Source: Favolaschia claudopus (lineage: Eukaryota; Basidiomycota; Agaricomycetes; Agaricales; Mycenaceae). From it: a stretch of 64,000 nucleotides of DNA. Shown here piece after piece: positions 42,979-54,519 of the stretch (position 1 is the first letter of the stretch; the number at the start of each line of letters is the position of its first letter). The translations under genes were made by a program, and so were the position numbers. The stretch covers positions 1,302,001 to 1,366,000 of the forward strand of contig JAWWNJ010000038.1 of NCBI GenBank assembly GCA_037176885.1, read 5' to 3'. The notes beneath the pieces are model-generated. The model was not told the origin of the DNA, ran no database searches, and worked only from the letters and a program-made list of their open reading frames with translations.

Positions 42979-43540
42979 AATCGGGTCTTGGAGAACAGCA
43001 CCATTTTTCTTAACCTTGAGAAAAAGCGAGCCGGTTAAGGGTGCTGTTTCTCCATAGACAACAGCTAAACGAATAAGTGCTCGGACTGGGCAAATCTTGG
43101 GATCTGCGTCATTTGCGTATACCTTCCACGCATGACCAACTCCCGTCTGCGCAGACTTGCGCGTCGAGAGCTGTACTTCAAAGTATTCACCTGAAGATAA
43201 TTAGAATGAATCGTCAACGAAAAGCAATTGTTGAAAGCGTACGCGTTCCGGGGATCATGTTAATGCTTTCGAATAGAAGGCGAACAACTTCCTCAAATCG
43301 TAGAAGTAGTAGCCAAGCAAATAAATAGGCCGTCTACCGATCGTTAATCTCACATTGTCTGAAATAGAAATATAAACATGAAGACTCATGTAGCGCTCAA
43401 TTCCCCATCTCATCTGAGCCGGTGTTGCATTAGGACGAAAACAATGGTCATAAAGATTGTGCATGTCCGTCAAAGACAATGCACGGGCTGATGTCGAGAC
43501 TTCACGTTTGCCGTCCGAAGGTTACGAGGATCCTGCTGAC
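42979..43540 (-). pseudogene. Crypton-like tyrosine recombinase relic
   Basis: Read on the minus strand, NVKSRHQPVH and SLTDMHNLYDHCFRPNATPA are separated by a one-base shift near 43470. They are followed by FAWLLLLRFEEVVRLLFESI, whose RFEE is the box I arginine motif of tyrosine recombinases. A 52-bp intron (43191-43242) leads to an exon (42979-43190) with GEYFEVQLSTRKSAQTGVGH and DADPKICPVRALIRLAVVYG, then a donor GTGAGT. This order matches basidiomycete Crypton-type integrases, which insert circular DNA by site-specific recombination. Box II (HxxR) and the nucleophile Tyr are missing and the exon joins are partly degenerate. Confidence 0.68.
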
Positions 43541-44475
43541 TGCAATTTCCTTCTGTGGTTTCGTATCGTGTTCCCTGAGTTCCGCTTTTGGACATAATAA
43601 GGGCACAGCCACAACCTTATGTCCTCGTATACGCACCCTCGTCACTGTCGCCCCCGTCGCTGCCCATCCAGCTTGGATTTAGTTGGCGCCGAACTCTATA
43701 TCTTGCTCTCTCTCGCCTCTGCAGCTCAATAACTCCAAAAAAACCCACTCTCGTCCGCGACGCGCCCACTTTTGCAGGCTTGTAGACGGTCTTTTCACTG
43801 TGTTTTTAGAGTCGTCTGGCTTGCAAATGGTACTCTATGCCGCCTCTGAGAGAGAGTAAGGGATTGGGGCCTATTAAGGCAGATCTGGGTGAGTGAATCT
43901 CTGTTTTGCTGTCTTCTTCCACGTTGCGCCTCCTCCCTGCTCGCCCACCCCGACCAGTCGACAACGGCACTCACGGATCTTCTCGATAATTCCATCGTCT
44001 CCTCTCCCGTTCCCTCAGCGCTTTGTGGCGGTCGTCTTCTCTGTCCATTCCCTACTTGCACCCAGCCTTTGTCTCAGCGCCGCGTACTTTCATGCCGACT
44101 TGACTCCGTCGGTTATCTCTCACGGGGCACCCGAGCTCCGTCCTCTCTCGTTCTAGATCTCCATGGTCATACCCGTCTCTGGTTTGCCTGCAAATAACAT
44201 CGGACAGCTTACGCCCCTCCTCGCCTGCTGTATCAACCCTCTATCTGGTGTTCTGGTGCTTTCATGGGCTCTCTGGTGGCCGGACGCAGATACCGCCGCC
44301 TGTCTCGATGACCAACAAGGGCGCATCAAGTGCGCATTCACCTGGGCGGTGATTCAATCATGGTATTCCACGCAATCGCGCCATATGTCGGTTCTCGCCA
44401 TCTCAGGAGTATCAATACGTCGCTGATGTCCTTTGTCTACATAGCCTTTTCTAGCCAATTCCTTGTAAATCCCCC
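43541..44475. other. No gene recognised
   Basis: Pyrimidine-rich on the plus strand from 43620 to 44150, with several overlapping frames of 80-100 codons that look like composition effects. It may hold the upstream part of the plus-strand gene at 44476, but no motif confirms this. Confidence 0.4.
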
Positions 44476-45444
44476 ATGGACAACGTCTTTTTTATCAACG
44501 ATCCCAAGGCGATCATTTCCAAGGTCAGTTATCCTTCCGTTGTTCAAGTTCTCGCCTCCGAGACATTCTAAAATTTTGACACGGGCTTTTGCACACCACA
44601 CGAAAATTGCTTCATGTCTACCCAGAGATACCCAAAGATGGTATTATTCGCGAATTTTGGCATGCGGAAAAATGGCGTAGAACCATGGATCTCGACATTT
44701 TGAGCCCAATGTACGATGCTGGAACAAAACATTATTATGTGAATGAAGTTGCTCGTCTTCGTGACGGATGTTTTGTAGTTCCTGTTCGCTGGATCGAGTT
44801 TGAGGGTCGACTTCATGCAGATTACTTCAGATTTTTGATTGACGAACAGGTTTGGTAATGTGTTGTCCGGATTCCCGTGTTAATTCAAGTCCCCAGGGTC
44901 TTGCGACAATACACGATGAAGAAACCCGATTGATATGTGCGGAAGACCTGAAAGACAATCTTTACGATCTCGAGGAAGCAGGGAGAATTTCTGAATGGGC
45001 AGGTGACTACTCCGCACCTTCAGCGCATTCGCATTTGATAGACCCGGGCACCGAAAACTGTTAACGACGGGTACCCGTCGCGTATGCCGAATCCGAAGCG
45101 AAAAATCGCAGCTGGCCGCCCATTCTACACCAGTTTTGTGAACTGATTGCAGACGATGTCTCAGGTAATCGGAGTAAATCTTGGAATAAGCGCTGGAATG
45201 CTTATCAGACGCACCAGAATTTGCCACGGAAGATTCTCCAGCAAGAATTCCATGTTCAATTTATTTCTACATCCCACCACGCATCTATTCCGAGAATTCA
45301 AAGCCGCGATTGAGTTAATATGTTTTCTTGGCACGTTCTTCATACTGTATCGGACAATTACAGTTGCGGCAAGATCAAATGTCTTGCCTTTTATGGAAAT
45401 TCAAATCAATCTCGACCTTTTTCGCAACCACATATCATATTAGC

Positions 45445-46497
45445 ATAAGGTAGGGCTCATTCATCTGGAACCTACCCCACGTGATTGATTGTCACGCTCC
45501 TTTTTGGGACGCAAAGGCATTTCTCACTTGCCTTGTGCTCCCAGTAGCCACAGTGCATGAATTGGATACGAAGATCTCTTCTAGTAGTCCCACACTATTT
45601 ATTGTGAATTGTGCGAATATTTGAACTGAAATTGGGATCACTGAAAGAGAAATGGCTATTTTGATGTAGATCATAAAGTGACCCATATCAGTAAATCTTC
45701 GTATCCAAACCCATGGAAATATGCCATAATCAGGGGGAAAGGAGTCGAAAACAAGGATAAGCTAAGCGATCGACTCGTGCGCGTGGAAAGGAGCACACGG
45801 TATCTTACGGGATACTGTGTGTGGGGGGAAGAGCCTTCGGCTCTGCCGCGGGAGCTGCTGGAGGAAGAGAAAATGCGAGACGCGTCGCAAGGGCCAAAGG
45901 GGCGCTGTGCGGCGTCGGGAGGCGAGTAAGCAGCTCCGAGCGGAAGACAGAGACGGCTCTGAGCGCGTGGCTGAGAGAAAGGGAGCTGGGAGAGCGCGCA
46001 AGGCGCAAACCAACTCAACCACGCACTGATGACTACGATCAAGGGTAAGCGGATGGGTGGGCGAAGAAAACGTCGGGAGAGTCGAGGACGTGGCGGAGAG
46101 CGAGTACGATAAGTGACGTGTCACGCTCGCGCCGTCACGTCTTCCCGACTCTCCCTCTATCTTAGCTTATCCTCTGACAACCTTGAGCCGCTCGTGCCTC
46201 GCGTCAAGGTTGTCTCGGAAAATCCTATACTTGAAAACACCACCGGGCCATCAGTCAGGTGATTTTTTGACAGCAAGTCACGGGGCGTCTGTCGAGATGT
46301 TGAGATGTCGGTACGGGAGCGAGCGAGGCGGGGTTTGGGGCGGCCAGCCCCAACAAGCTGTGTGACCGAACGTAGGCGGGTCGTCGAGCGAAGCGAGGCG
46401 ACCGTGCCGGAGGCAGGGAGCTAAAGCGTGTGGCCCAAAAAGGAGCGTCACACAAGATCACGTGGGGTAGGTTCCTGATGAATGAGCCCTACCTTAT
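45445..46497. repeat. Inner inverted repeat nested in the 1428-bp element
   Basis: About 41 bp starting ATAAGGTAGGGCTCATTCAT at 45445 recurs inverted up to 46497 with one mismatch, and weaker similarity continues to a CTCCTTTTTGGG block. This looks like a separate element inserted inside the CAGTTGCGGC element. No matching target duplication was found. Confidence 0.7.
46112..46222 (+). repeat. Hairpin repeat H, copy 1
   Basis: AAGTGACGTGTCACG is followed by ATCTTAGCTTATCCTCTGAC and a hairpin with arms GACAACCTTGA (46176-46186) and TCAAGGTTGTC (46204-46214), then TCGG. The same layout recurs at 56628-56760, where the arm centre is GACAAGCTTGA/TCAAGCTTGTC. The changed base is matched in the other arm. 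Confidence 0.7.
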
Positions 46498-47139
46498 ACT
46501 GTGGGGATAGATTTGCTGGGAGTCTCGTTAGCATACATTCTGCACTTCGAACCGTTCAATTTGAGCCCATATTGAGTGACTTATGGCGCTGACATCTGAA
46601 TATAAATCTGGGTCAGACTGAAGGAAAAGGCTAGAATAAAATTCATTCAAGTTGACATTATATCATATATGGTGTACTATTATCCTACATCTTTGGTTCT
46701 CGGAAAGACTCCCAATTATACAGAAAAAGGTCGAGATTGATTTGAATTTCCATAAAAGGCAAGACAATATTTGATCTTGCCGCAACTGTATCTAGCGAGA
46801 CTCATACTAGTCCCGTGGAAGTTCAAGACGAGCAGGGCGAGACAGCGAGCTTCAGTATACTCGTATATTGTAACGCTGGACCGTCCGACAATCCCATGCA
46901 AAGCGAGATTTGTTCGCACATCGGCGGAAAGGGTAATTGTTTTTGTCGAAAGTGTCGGGTAGGTGGAACACAGAAAGAAAAGGCAACACATGAAGGTTAT
47001 CATGCGCTCTTCGAGGTATTTGTTCCGCCTCATATTGAAATGCCGTGCGCGAGTAATTTCTTCCCAGGCTGGCGTTCCTCGGATTAAAGAATATACCATC
47101 CTAGACCTCGAAAAGCAGGTAAAAACTAGTCTCTTGTAA

Positions 47140-47200
47140 ACAGTCTACTGCAACACCAAAGTCCTCGTACCTGCGGGGTGTTGAAGTAGTCTGTCATTTT
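47140..47200. repeat. Small hairpin repeat G, copy 2
   Basis: CTAC...CAACACC and GGTGTTG...GTAG arms enclose GTCCTCGTACCTGCGG, the reverse complement of the loop at 39374-39411. Confidence 0.45.
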
Positions 47201-47721
47201 ACTCCCACGTATGATTGGAGGTCCGCGATATGCCGTAAACTTTTAAATCAGTCGCGTCGCTGGGTCTGCTGTAACGCGTTATTTCCCAATCTAACCCTCG
47301 GGGATCAATTAGGAACTAAAACCGATGTCGTTGCTGGAAGGAAAAGGTTCAAAATTGAGTGACTTGGAAATCCGGCGGGTTGGCCGCCGGCCACCCGCAG
47401 TGTTTTGAATTCTCATCCCTGTACGTGAAATAAAATATTCCAAGCTCATACTTCCATCAAGGTAGGGTATTCCAAGTACTCTATTCTCAATAGCAAGTCC
47501 GGAACCGCAGTGCTACTGTGCAACAGTGAGAAAGGCGTGTGGGAAAGATTTCAAACTCCGCACTTTACGGCATTAGCCTGCCCTCCTTACATCGGGGGCG
47601 TGGTAAAATACAGACTAGGTAAAAACTTTTGTCCGTCCCAATTATAATCCAAAAAATCTCGGGATTCATGGTCTGACTTAGGAGACTAGGTAAAAACGGC
47701 ATGCTCAGGTACTGACAAGGA

Positions 47722-47790
47722 AACCCTCCGCAATCTGGGGCTATTTCCGGCGAAATAAAGCCCTCGAAATGACCGATTTTTCCAATCGTC
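47722..47790. repeat. Dispersed repeat F, copy 2
   Basis: GGCTATTTCCGGCGAAATAA then AGCCCTCGAAATGACCGATT; inverted near-match to 57992-58066 over about 65 bp. Confidence 0.6.
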
Positions 47791-50439
47791 TCAGTACCGT
47801 TAGAGCACTGCCACCTGATGAGTCTAGACGAGACGTTGCGCCCAAACGCCCATCAGGGAGAACCGAAACTGCGCCATAGACACAGAGTGCGATAAGTTAT
47901 AGTCGACATAGTAGAAAACCTGTCTTATAGAAACGTGGGTGGGGGGTGGGTCTAACTTATAGACACTCATAGTAGGTCATAGTAGCCTGATTTCAGTTAT
48001 AGTCGTCAAAAGTACTCAAAGAAAAATTTATTTTTACTACTTAATAGGACTGCTCGGGCTTTATAGAGACGAAAACAATTGCATTCAAGACTACTATTTT
48101 TTACCGGGCTTCCGGCCAGCTAAGGGGTTTTGCCTATTCCTGATGGCAGCAAGATGGCGTTCGGTGGTCGGTTGGGTTCTGGGTTGTATCCTGGGATCCT
48201 GCGAGTGCGTTGAGACCAAAAGCGCAGGAAATGATAGTGATTTGATCACTCGGTAAATATTTTGGCGGGATAGGCCCGAAATCGGCCGAAACTAGGAAGC
48301 CGGCCAGGCGTGGGAATCTCCCGCTTTTTGGCGCTGTCTTGGCCTTTTGACCGCATTCCTGCGCGGCGGGAAGTGTGGGTATCCATTTCAGTACATTCCT
48401 GATCAGTTGTAGCCATGTTTGCCATGTGTATTGGGCACCGGGAGCGCTCGATGGAATATAATCCGCAATATTATTTTCTAGTCATTATTTGCCGCCCAGC
48501 CATACAGAAAGGGTGAAATGAGGGGTGCTAGTGGTTCGGGAGAACAGGTTATGAGGAGATATAGTACAGGTATGGTCAATTTAATGATACAGGATCGATA
48601 TGGTGGAATAATGAAAATACGCGAATAATTTGCAAGGAGGCGGCTTTGCCGGATAAGCCCCTCGACAGAAAAGATGGGCCAGTATCACGAACAAGCAACA
48701 TAAGTAAGCAAAATAAGCGCTGAGGGGCATTATCCAAGGCATATACACACACCCGAATACCCAGATTGTCCCCGAAGGCCATGTTTCTGTAGTCTTGTGT
48801 TTATCGCGGGGGTCGGATCGTTTACAGAGCTTATTATGTAATATCATGTAAGCAAACTTCGAGTTGCGTAAATCTCCCGTCCACACCCCGATTTTTGCAA
48901 AGTAATTCGCCAGTCCAATCTCTATTAGTGTATTCTACAATTCTGGCGGCTCAGAATCTTCAGAAACGGCTGGAACCGCTTGCGCGGGATCGCCGATTTT
49001 GCTCACGTGGGCCTTCGGCCGAAGCGAGTCCGACCGCTCGAGAACCGTCGATAAACTCGGTTTCCTTCAACACAAAGTAAATTAATTAAGAAGAGTGTGC
49101 AGAAACTCTCATAAACCTCAAATATGGTACTGTGCATAATATTTCTGCTTAAACTGTGAGGAGGAGGTGCGAAAATCAACATCCGGCGACTGCCGGCTTA
49201 CATGATATTACCTAATAAGATCCATCATCAATCGGACCCCCGCGGTAAACAACAGACTCTATGTAGCGAGGGCACCGAGCTGGTGCACATAGAGCGTCTG
49301 TCTAGGAGAGACTAATGTTTCTGCCACAACAAATTCGAAGTTTTGGGCACACCCAAAGCGGCTGTTTGTCGTCGTCCACCGCGATACCGAGCCATCAATG
49401 AGATATAAATTCATTGAATTGTATTGAAGGACAACACTCATGCATAGAATTGGTATTCCCGAGTACGAAGCCGCGGGTGTGAAGCGGAGAGTCGATACGA
49501 GGGGCTTTTCCTAGGCAGGTTAAGCTTGCAAAGTAGCATTGTTTTCGAGTTGGTGCGGGGCTGCGTGGAGCAAAAAACGTGGCTGTCATGGATTTTGGGG
49601 GCTGGATGGGTAGCCAGAAAGACGCAGAAGAGAATGAGCCACCAAGCTCGAGAAACGCTGCGGTGGTTGCCGAGAACGGGGCGGTTTGTCAAAGCCAGCG
49701 CTGTGGGAGAATTAAGAAAACACGTCATCACCCTCACCGCCCCGGACGGCGGACCTGACACTGGCTGACAGCATCACGACCACCTCATCAATCTCCGCCA
49801 AATTTGGTTTCGCACACTCGTCTGAAGTTGTTCTACATCCTACAGACAGTCCAACTACGAAGCGGACCCCCATTGGCCTTGCAGATGGCAAGTGGCCGGA
49901 AGCCTCGTGTGGCCGGTTTCCCAGTCATAAATAGTATACAAAACGACAGTACTACTTGAGCAGATATTCTTCGTGGTATGCGAGCTGAAATGATAGAGCA
50001 AATATTTAGTCAATGCAACAAGTTCGAACAAGAACAAAGAAACAGTGCCAAGCATCACATCGCGGTTCCTTTTTTGGCAGGGAACGGCATCAAAAGTTAA
50101 ACTCGATACTAAATTATGCCGTCACCACCATTCGACTTAAAAACAGTGCAGAACGTCTCTATGGATTGTGCTTTGCAAGGCAATTGAACAAGTTTTTGTG
50201 TTTTCACCTCCGAAAAAGTGAAACAAACCCTAATGATGGTTGATGCCATTGATGGGCTTGCGAGCCACGAGGGTGTGAAAAGGTAATCAATGATCCAGCT
50301 GCCAATCAGGCTCGTGGTCTTGATTGTAGTCCCTATCACACTGCCTTGGATGTCCGCTCTCTTCTCTTTTCTTCTTCTTTTTTATTCTTTAACCTTGATT
50401 CATACCCACCTCAAGTCTCCCTCTTCCCCTTCTTTCCCC
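47791..50439. other. No gene recognised
   Basis: A TATAGT-rich patch at 47890-48060 could be the remains of a subterminal repeat. Frames such as 48581-48886 (minus) and 49438-49761 (minus) are unrecognised. Nothing else stands out. Confidence 0.4.
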
Positions 50440-51006
50440 CAGTGTTCGCCCTAAGGGATAAGGCCTTATTAAGGTTAAGGCTTATTAAGGCCTTAACATA
50501 AGCCTTAAGCACAGGCCCCCGAGATATCCAGGGCTTAAGAGCCCTTAAGGGTGAAGCCGAGTGTCGTGCCAACAGCCCGGATATCTCCGGCTCCAGTGCC
50601 AAGCAACCATCCGATCATATGTGGCTGTCGGGATTCTCGGCCTTGGGCTTTTTGCATCCTCCTTCGGAACAAGATCGATGCCATGCCGGCGCCGCCTGAG
50701 ATATACTGAATAAAATAATTGATGGGGGTGTCATTAAATTCATCGATCCTCTCCGGCTGCTCAGAAATTTGGTAACATCCAAAGGAATTGACCTTAACAT
50801 GAAACAGCTGAAGATTGGAAGTGCTTGGTGCACAAATATGGTCCAATATATACCCTCCACTGAAAATTTGCGCCTGTTGGAGTGTGGGAACTACCTACCT
50901 GAAAAGGAAATTAAGGCTTCAAGGTCTTAAGGGTTATTAAAGGATAAGGCTTAATAAGCCTTAAGGGTTGGCCAGACCCGAATTTAAGGCTTAAGGGCGA
51001 ACACTG
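50440..51006. mobile_element. hAT-type non-autonomous element 2 (567 bp)
   Basis: Inverted ends CAGTGTTCGCCCT..., with a perfect 8-bp duplication CTTTCCCC (50432-50439 and 51007-51014). Both subterminal regions are packed with TTAAGGC/GCCTTAA motifs, the usual arrangement of hAT transposase binding sites. The interior frame at 50535-50846 (minus) is unrecognised. It is a different family from 35236-35719. Confidence 0.93.
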
Positions 51007-51372
51007 CTTTCCCCTTCCGTCTCAAATATCTGATACCGTTACTCCTCAAGCTTTCATTCCCACCTTTCGCTCTGGGTGGGTAGAGTTGGGTCGCCGCCTA
51101 CGGCGCAGGCCCGCTTCCTTTCTTCCGCTCTCCCTCGCGCTCAGAGCCCGCTCGCAGCACTTTTCCTACCAGCACGACGCGTGGAGCTTTCACCCAAAGT
51201 GATCTCCCCGTCGTCTTCTGCGTGCAGCCGTCGCCGCAGGCGACGCGAGCGGCTCTTCCCCCCACACACACGAAACTAGGTATTCACCGAGTTTCGTGCG
51301 TCTCCATACCCGTTCACACGCTCCTTGGAGGGACCTTAGCTTATCCTCTGACAAGCTTGAGCCGTAGCCGTT
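51007..51372. repeat. GC-rich repeat related to 45.8-46.2 kb
   Basis: 51240-51270 (GGCTCTTCCCCCCACACAC) is the complement of a stretch at 45820-45840, and 51332-51365 has CTTAGCTTATCCTCTGACAA and GCTTGAGCCG of hairpin repeat H but lacks the right arm. A mosaic of the same repeat parts in a different order. Confidence 0.5.
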
Positions 51373-54300
51373 CTATGTGCCGAAGGGAAAAAAGGATCGG
51401 GAGAATTTCCTTGCACGAGAAAAGTTCCAAAACGATGCAGCGTATTGAGGAGGTGACGAGTCGGGAGAACGTAAGAGAAGAAGTTCGAGAAATTTTCTGC
51501 ACGAGAAAGCGCTGAAGCCAATTTGGCTGGAAGTTGAACGTAAGAGAGCGAAGGCATCATCGGTACATGATTTTGGTTTATCAGGCTTGAATTCTATATC
51601 GGAATGGAGCCTAGGGAGCATGAGTTCAAACTGAGTCCGCGGCTCTGCGAAATCGGCAAGATATAAGTTCTGGATTGTCGTGGACAGGTGTTCGGTGTCT
51701 CGGACGGCGAGGTTATGGGTGGCGGCTGGATTGATACCTATTGATACCCAAGTCGGTAGGCGATAAGACAAAGTGGATGGCATCTGAACCCGGGAGTTCG
51801 AGCGTGACTCGAAGTATAGATATGACTTCAGTCGAGCCAGTACGGCAGAATAGCGTAATGGATGTTTGAAGAATGAGGAGCTTGTGAAACTGTGCATGGA
51901 AGACTTGGAGGCTACGAGGTGCGGCGTGTGGTATGAACGAGAAAGGAAACACAAGATTCCGCTGACAGATTGACGGGGGAGAAATTAGGGAACAAGGCAA
52001 CGCCCCAGCAGTCGGGCCCAACAGGAGCAAGCACATGTGTTTGTAAGGGTAGAATGCATGGGATAGGCCAGACGATCGTCGAGCCTGCATTGAGGGATGG
52101 AGAAGGATTTCGACAGAGGCGAGGTTTGGCGGCCCAAATCAGCCCGCAAAGGAGCGACTGAATCGCGAGGCAATCGAGAGGACGATGCAACAAAAGGCAG
52201 GGGTGGTGGGCTAGAATCTAGACGGGGATTGGTCTACGCGGACTTGTCTCCGGACGACTGTTGCGCGCAAAAGGAGGCCACCGCACCGAAACGAGATGTT
52301 GTTCGATGATTTGACTCGAGTTGACAATGCGGTAGGAGGTTGAAATTTAAAGGGGAAAGACTGCCGGTGTGCAGGGCCGTAGCTCATAGACAACGCGGAG
52401 AAAGACACAGAGATGTTGGCGACGAAAGGTAGGTGTACTGTTCTGAAGTTCAGTGTACGCGGGCGTGGCTGAGATCGAAGTAAGTTGAGAAAGAAAGAGA
52501 GAGTAGAGGTCGTCATGATTTGTCTGAGAAATTTAAAGGGACGACAGAACATCTGTTCTGAGGGCGGCTCAGCGTTTGACTGTCATGAGAAGTAACCGCC
52601 CATGGAGCAGTAAAGTAGATGTGTAAGACGGTGGGTAAGAAGATACGGGTATGAATGGCCGGTACTCCGACTTGATTCGTGATGTGTAAGAAAGGGGAGG
52701 AGAGTCGGTGACTGTCGACGAAGCCCGCAAGTTGATTTCGAGTGTTATCCTCGTCGGCGTACAGCGCTGAGAGCCAGAGTCCAGACTGTAGGGCCGAAAG
52801 CATGAAGTCGCTGCGAAACGCTGACGATAGAAATCGCTCCTTCCTCATAGGAATATTATCATCGCGAAGGGATGTCGGGCGCTGCGGGGACTCGCAGGCA
52901 GAATCAGGGGATGGATGCTGGGACCAGCTCCTTCAGAGTCGAGATGTCTGGCCGAGAGGTGGCTATTTCGGCTTGCAGAGGATCGGGATAAGAAAGTATT
53001 CGCCTCTGAGTACAAGTTAGCGAGGCGGTGGAGAGTCGAGGGAGCCAAGTGCCGCTCATAATATCTGTGATGGCAAAGGGAGACGCCGAGCGGGAGGGAC
53101 GGAAGAAGGTGGGAAAGACGAAGGGCGAGCGGAAAATGAGGCGAGAAACAGAGAGCAAGGAGTGACGTTTTGAAAAGGGGCCAAATCGGTAATTCGGAAG
53201 AGCAGCGAAGACGAGAAGAAGTTTAGGCGGCTGCCGCATGCTCGAGCCTCGAAACCCAAATCCAAACAATGCTCAGACACAGACGCGGCAGTCGCGGCTA
53301 GCTGATGAGTGTGTTCCACAAGCAGCAAATAAAAACAGGTCCATAGCTGGTCGTGGTGAGAACGCAACATCCCGGACGAAACACAAACGCCACAGACACG
53401 GATGCGGGGAGGAAGTTCAAAGGTGTGGCCGCCAAAGATGATGGCAACTTCGGCCGAGGGGGAGTGATCCAATAAGGTGGGAGAAGGCCGGAGGTACTCC
53501 ATGTCTTCTTCAACGAGCTCGAGCCCTGCGCCGTCCATAGCGAGGCGAGGACAGCTCAGGAGGACGTCGCGGAACGGTGCAAGGTTGGAAAGATGGATGG
53601 CGGGTAAGTATGTGTCGGATTTCCAGAGTCGTCAGGTTATGCAGAACGCCGGAAGCCATAAGGCATGGAATTTGACGGGTGAAGATGGGATATCGCATTG
53701 AAGCAAAAGGGCTGCGGTGATAAGAACTCGACGCGTGGGTTACGAAAATCGCCTTAGCAAGGAAATTTATTCAAGCAAAAGGTGCGATGTCTCCAGAATA
53801 TCAAGAGAAGGATGGAGAGGACAGGAAGGAGGACCCGCGGCAGACGCAAGCGCGTTCCCCCCGCATCCATGAACGTGAGATCGGCCGTCGGGTACGTCGG
53901 CGAGTATGAGTGTGGGCTTCATATGGCCCAGGTTGCTTCCTAGGAGGTGTCCAGGTACAGATTCGGAAAGGGTGTGCACACAAGCGCCTCGAATGTCGGG
54001 AGCCAAGGCATAGCGAGATGACAAGGTACTCAATTTTGGACGTGAGCCCACAACTTCTGTGTAGATAGCAAGTAGATGCCGGAGGTTCGGGAACGGCAGC
54101 TTGAGAAGGTAGCGGACGGATTTTACGTCCATAGCGACGGGTAAGGGCGACGTAAGGAAGAAAGAGTTTTATTGAAAGTTTGAAGGGGTAAGGATGAACC
54201 CCGATGTAACGTGAGGCATATCGTTCGACGGGGGGAGGACGTGACGCCATGGCGGGCGGCAGAGAGCTACAGGCACACGGGTAGATGGCCGTAAATGAAG

Positions 54301-54519
54301 CGGTATGAGCCGTAAGCAAAAGTGGACGGCATGAAAGAACTGCCAGTAAGGAGGTATGGAATGTGCCGCAGGTAAGGTGGTATGATTATCGTTGAAGGCG
54401 AGAGTGTCCAAGTAGCGTTGACGAGAGGAGAAAACCATGAATTGTACGGTTAAGTTAAGTTACCGGATTAGTAAGCGAGCCATCAATTTCCCGTCGCTGC
54501 CCACCACCATGATATGTGC
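51373..54519 (-). pseudogene. Degraded GC-rich region, possibly F-box/LRR-like
   Basis: The minus strand has many overlapping 60-190 codon frames. Some peptides look like pieces of leucine-rich repeats of basidiomycete F-box proteins (LPFPNLRHLLAIY, LHNLTTLEIRHIL), spread over several frames. I cannot delimit a gene or show an F-box motif. The call rests on weak resemblance; random GC-rich sequence under relaxed selection is an alternative. Confidence 0.2.

Larger units (their letters stand above)
45361..46788. mobile_element. 1428-bp TA-element with CAGTTGCGGC ends
   Basis: Inverted ends of about 60 bp start CAGTTGCGGCAAGATCAAAT and contain a TCAATCTCGACC block, flanked by TA (45359-45360 and 46789-46790). 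It lies wholly inside the intron above. Related ends occur at 21997-22689 and 12390-12450. A second, inner inverted pair (45445-46497) and a hairpin (46112-46222) lie within it. The interior is GC-rich with overlapping frames but no recognised protein, so it is probably non-autonomous. Confidence 0.85.
45314..46795 (+). other. Intron enlarged by a transposon insertion
   Basis: Donor GTTAAT at 45314 and acceptor TATCTAG ending at 46795. Without the 1428-bp element and one TA the intron is 52 bp, the normal size here, and joins KAAI-D to ETHTSP in frame. Confidence 0.65.
44476..47113 (+). pseudogene. Multi-exon transposon-like gene (agaricomycete repeat family)
   Basis: I recognise a long uncharacterised protein family repeated in agaricomycetes. 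Exon pieces read MDNVFFINDPKAIISK; then YPEIPKDGIIREFWHAEKWR, SPMYDAGTKHYYVNEVARLR and FVVPVRWIEFEG. A 47-bp intron (44850-44896) leads to [38 protein letters not shown] and [19 protein letters not shown]. An intron at 45314-46795 joins KAAID to ETHTSPVEVQDEQGE, followed by YCNAGPSDNPMQSEI and a cysteine pair CRKCRVGGTQKEK, a further intron (47016-47067) and AGVPRIKEYTILDLEKQ. Frameshifts near 45140 and 45290 break it, and it is truncated at 47113. It is probably a DNA transposon protein; relation to the Plavaka/KDZ group is only a guess. Confidence 0.62.

Noticed and set aside
43795..44426. Host gene with overlapping 80-100 codon frames
   Set aside because: Frames on both strands overlap in a pyrimidine-rich tract with no motif; likely composition.
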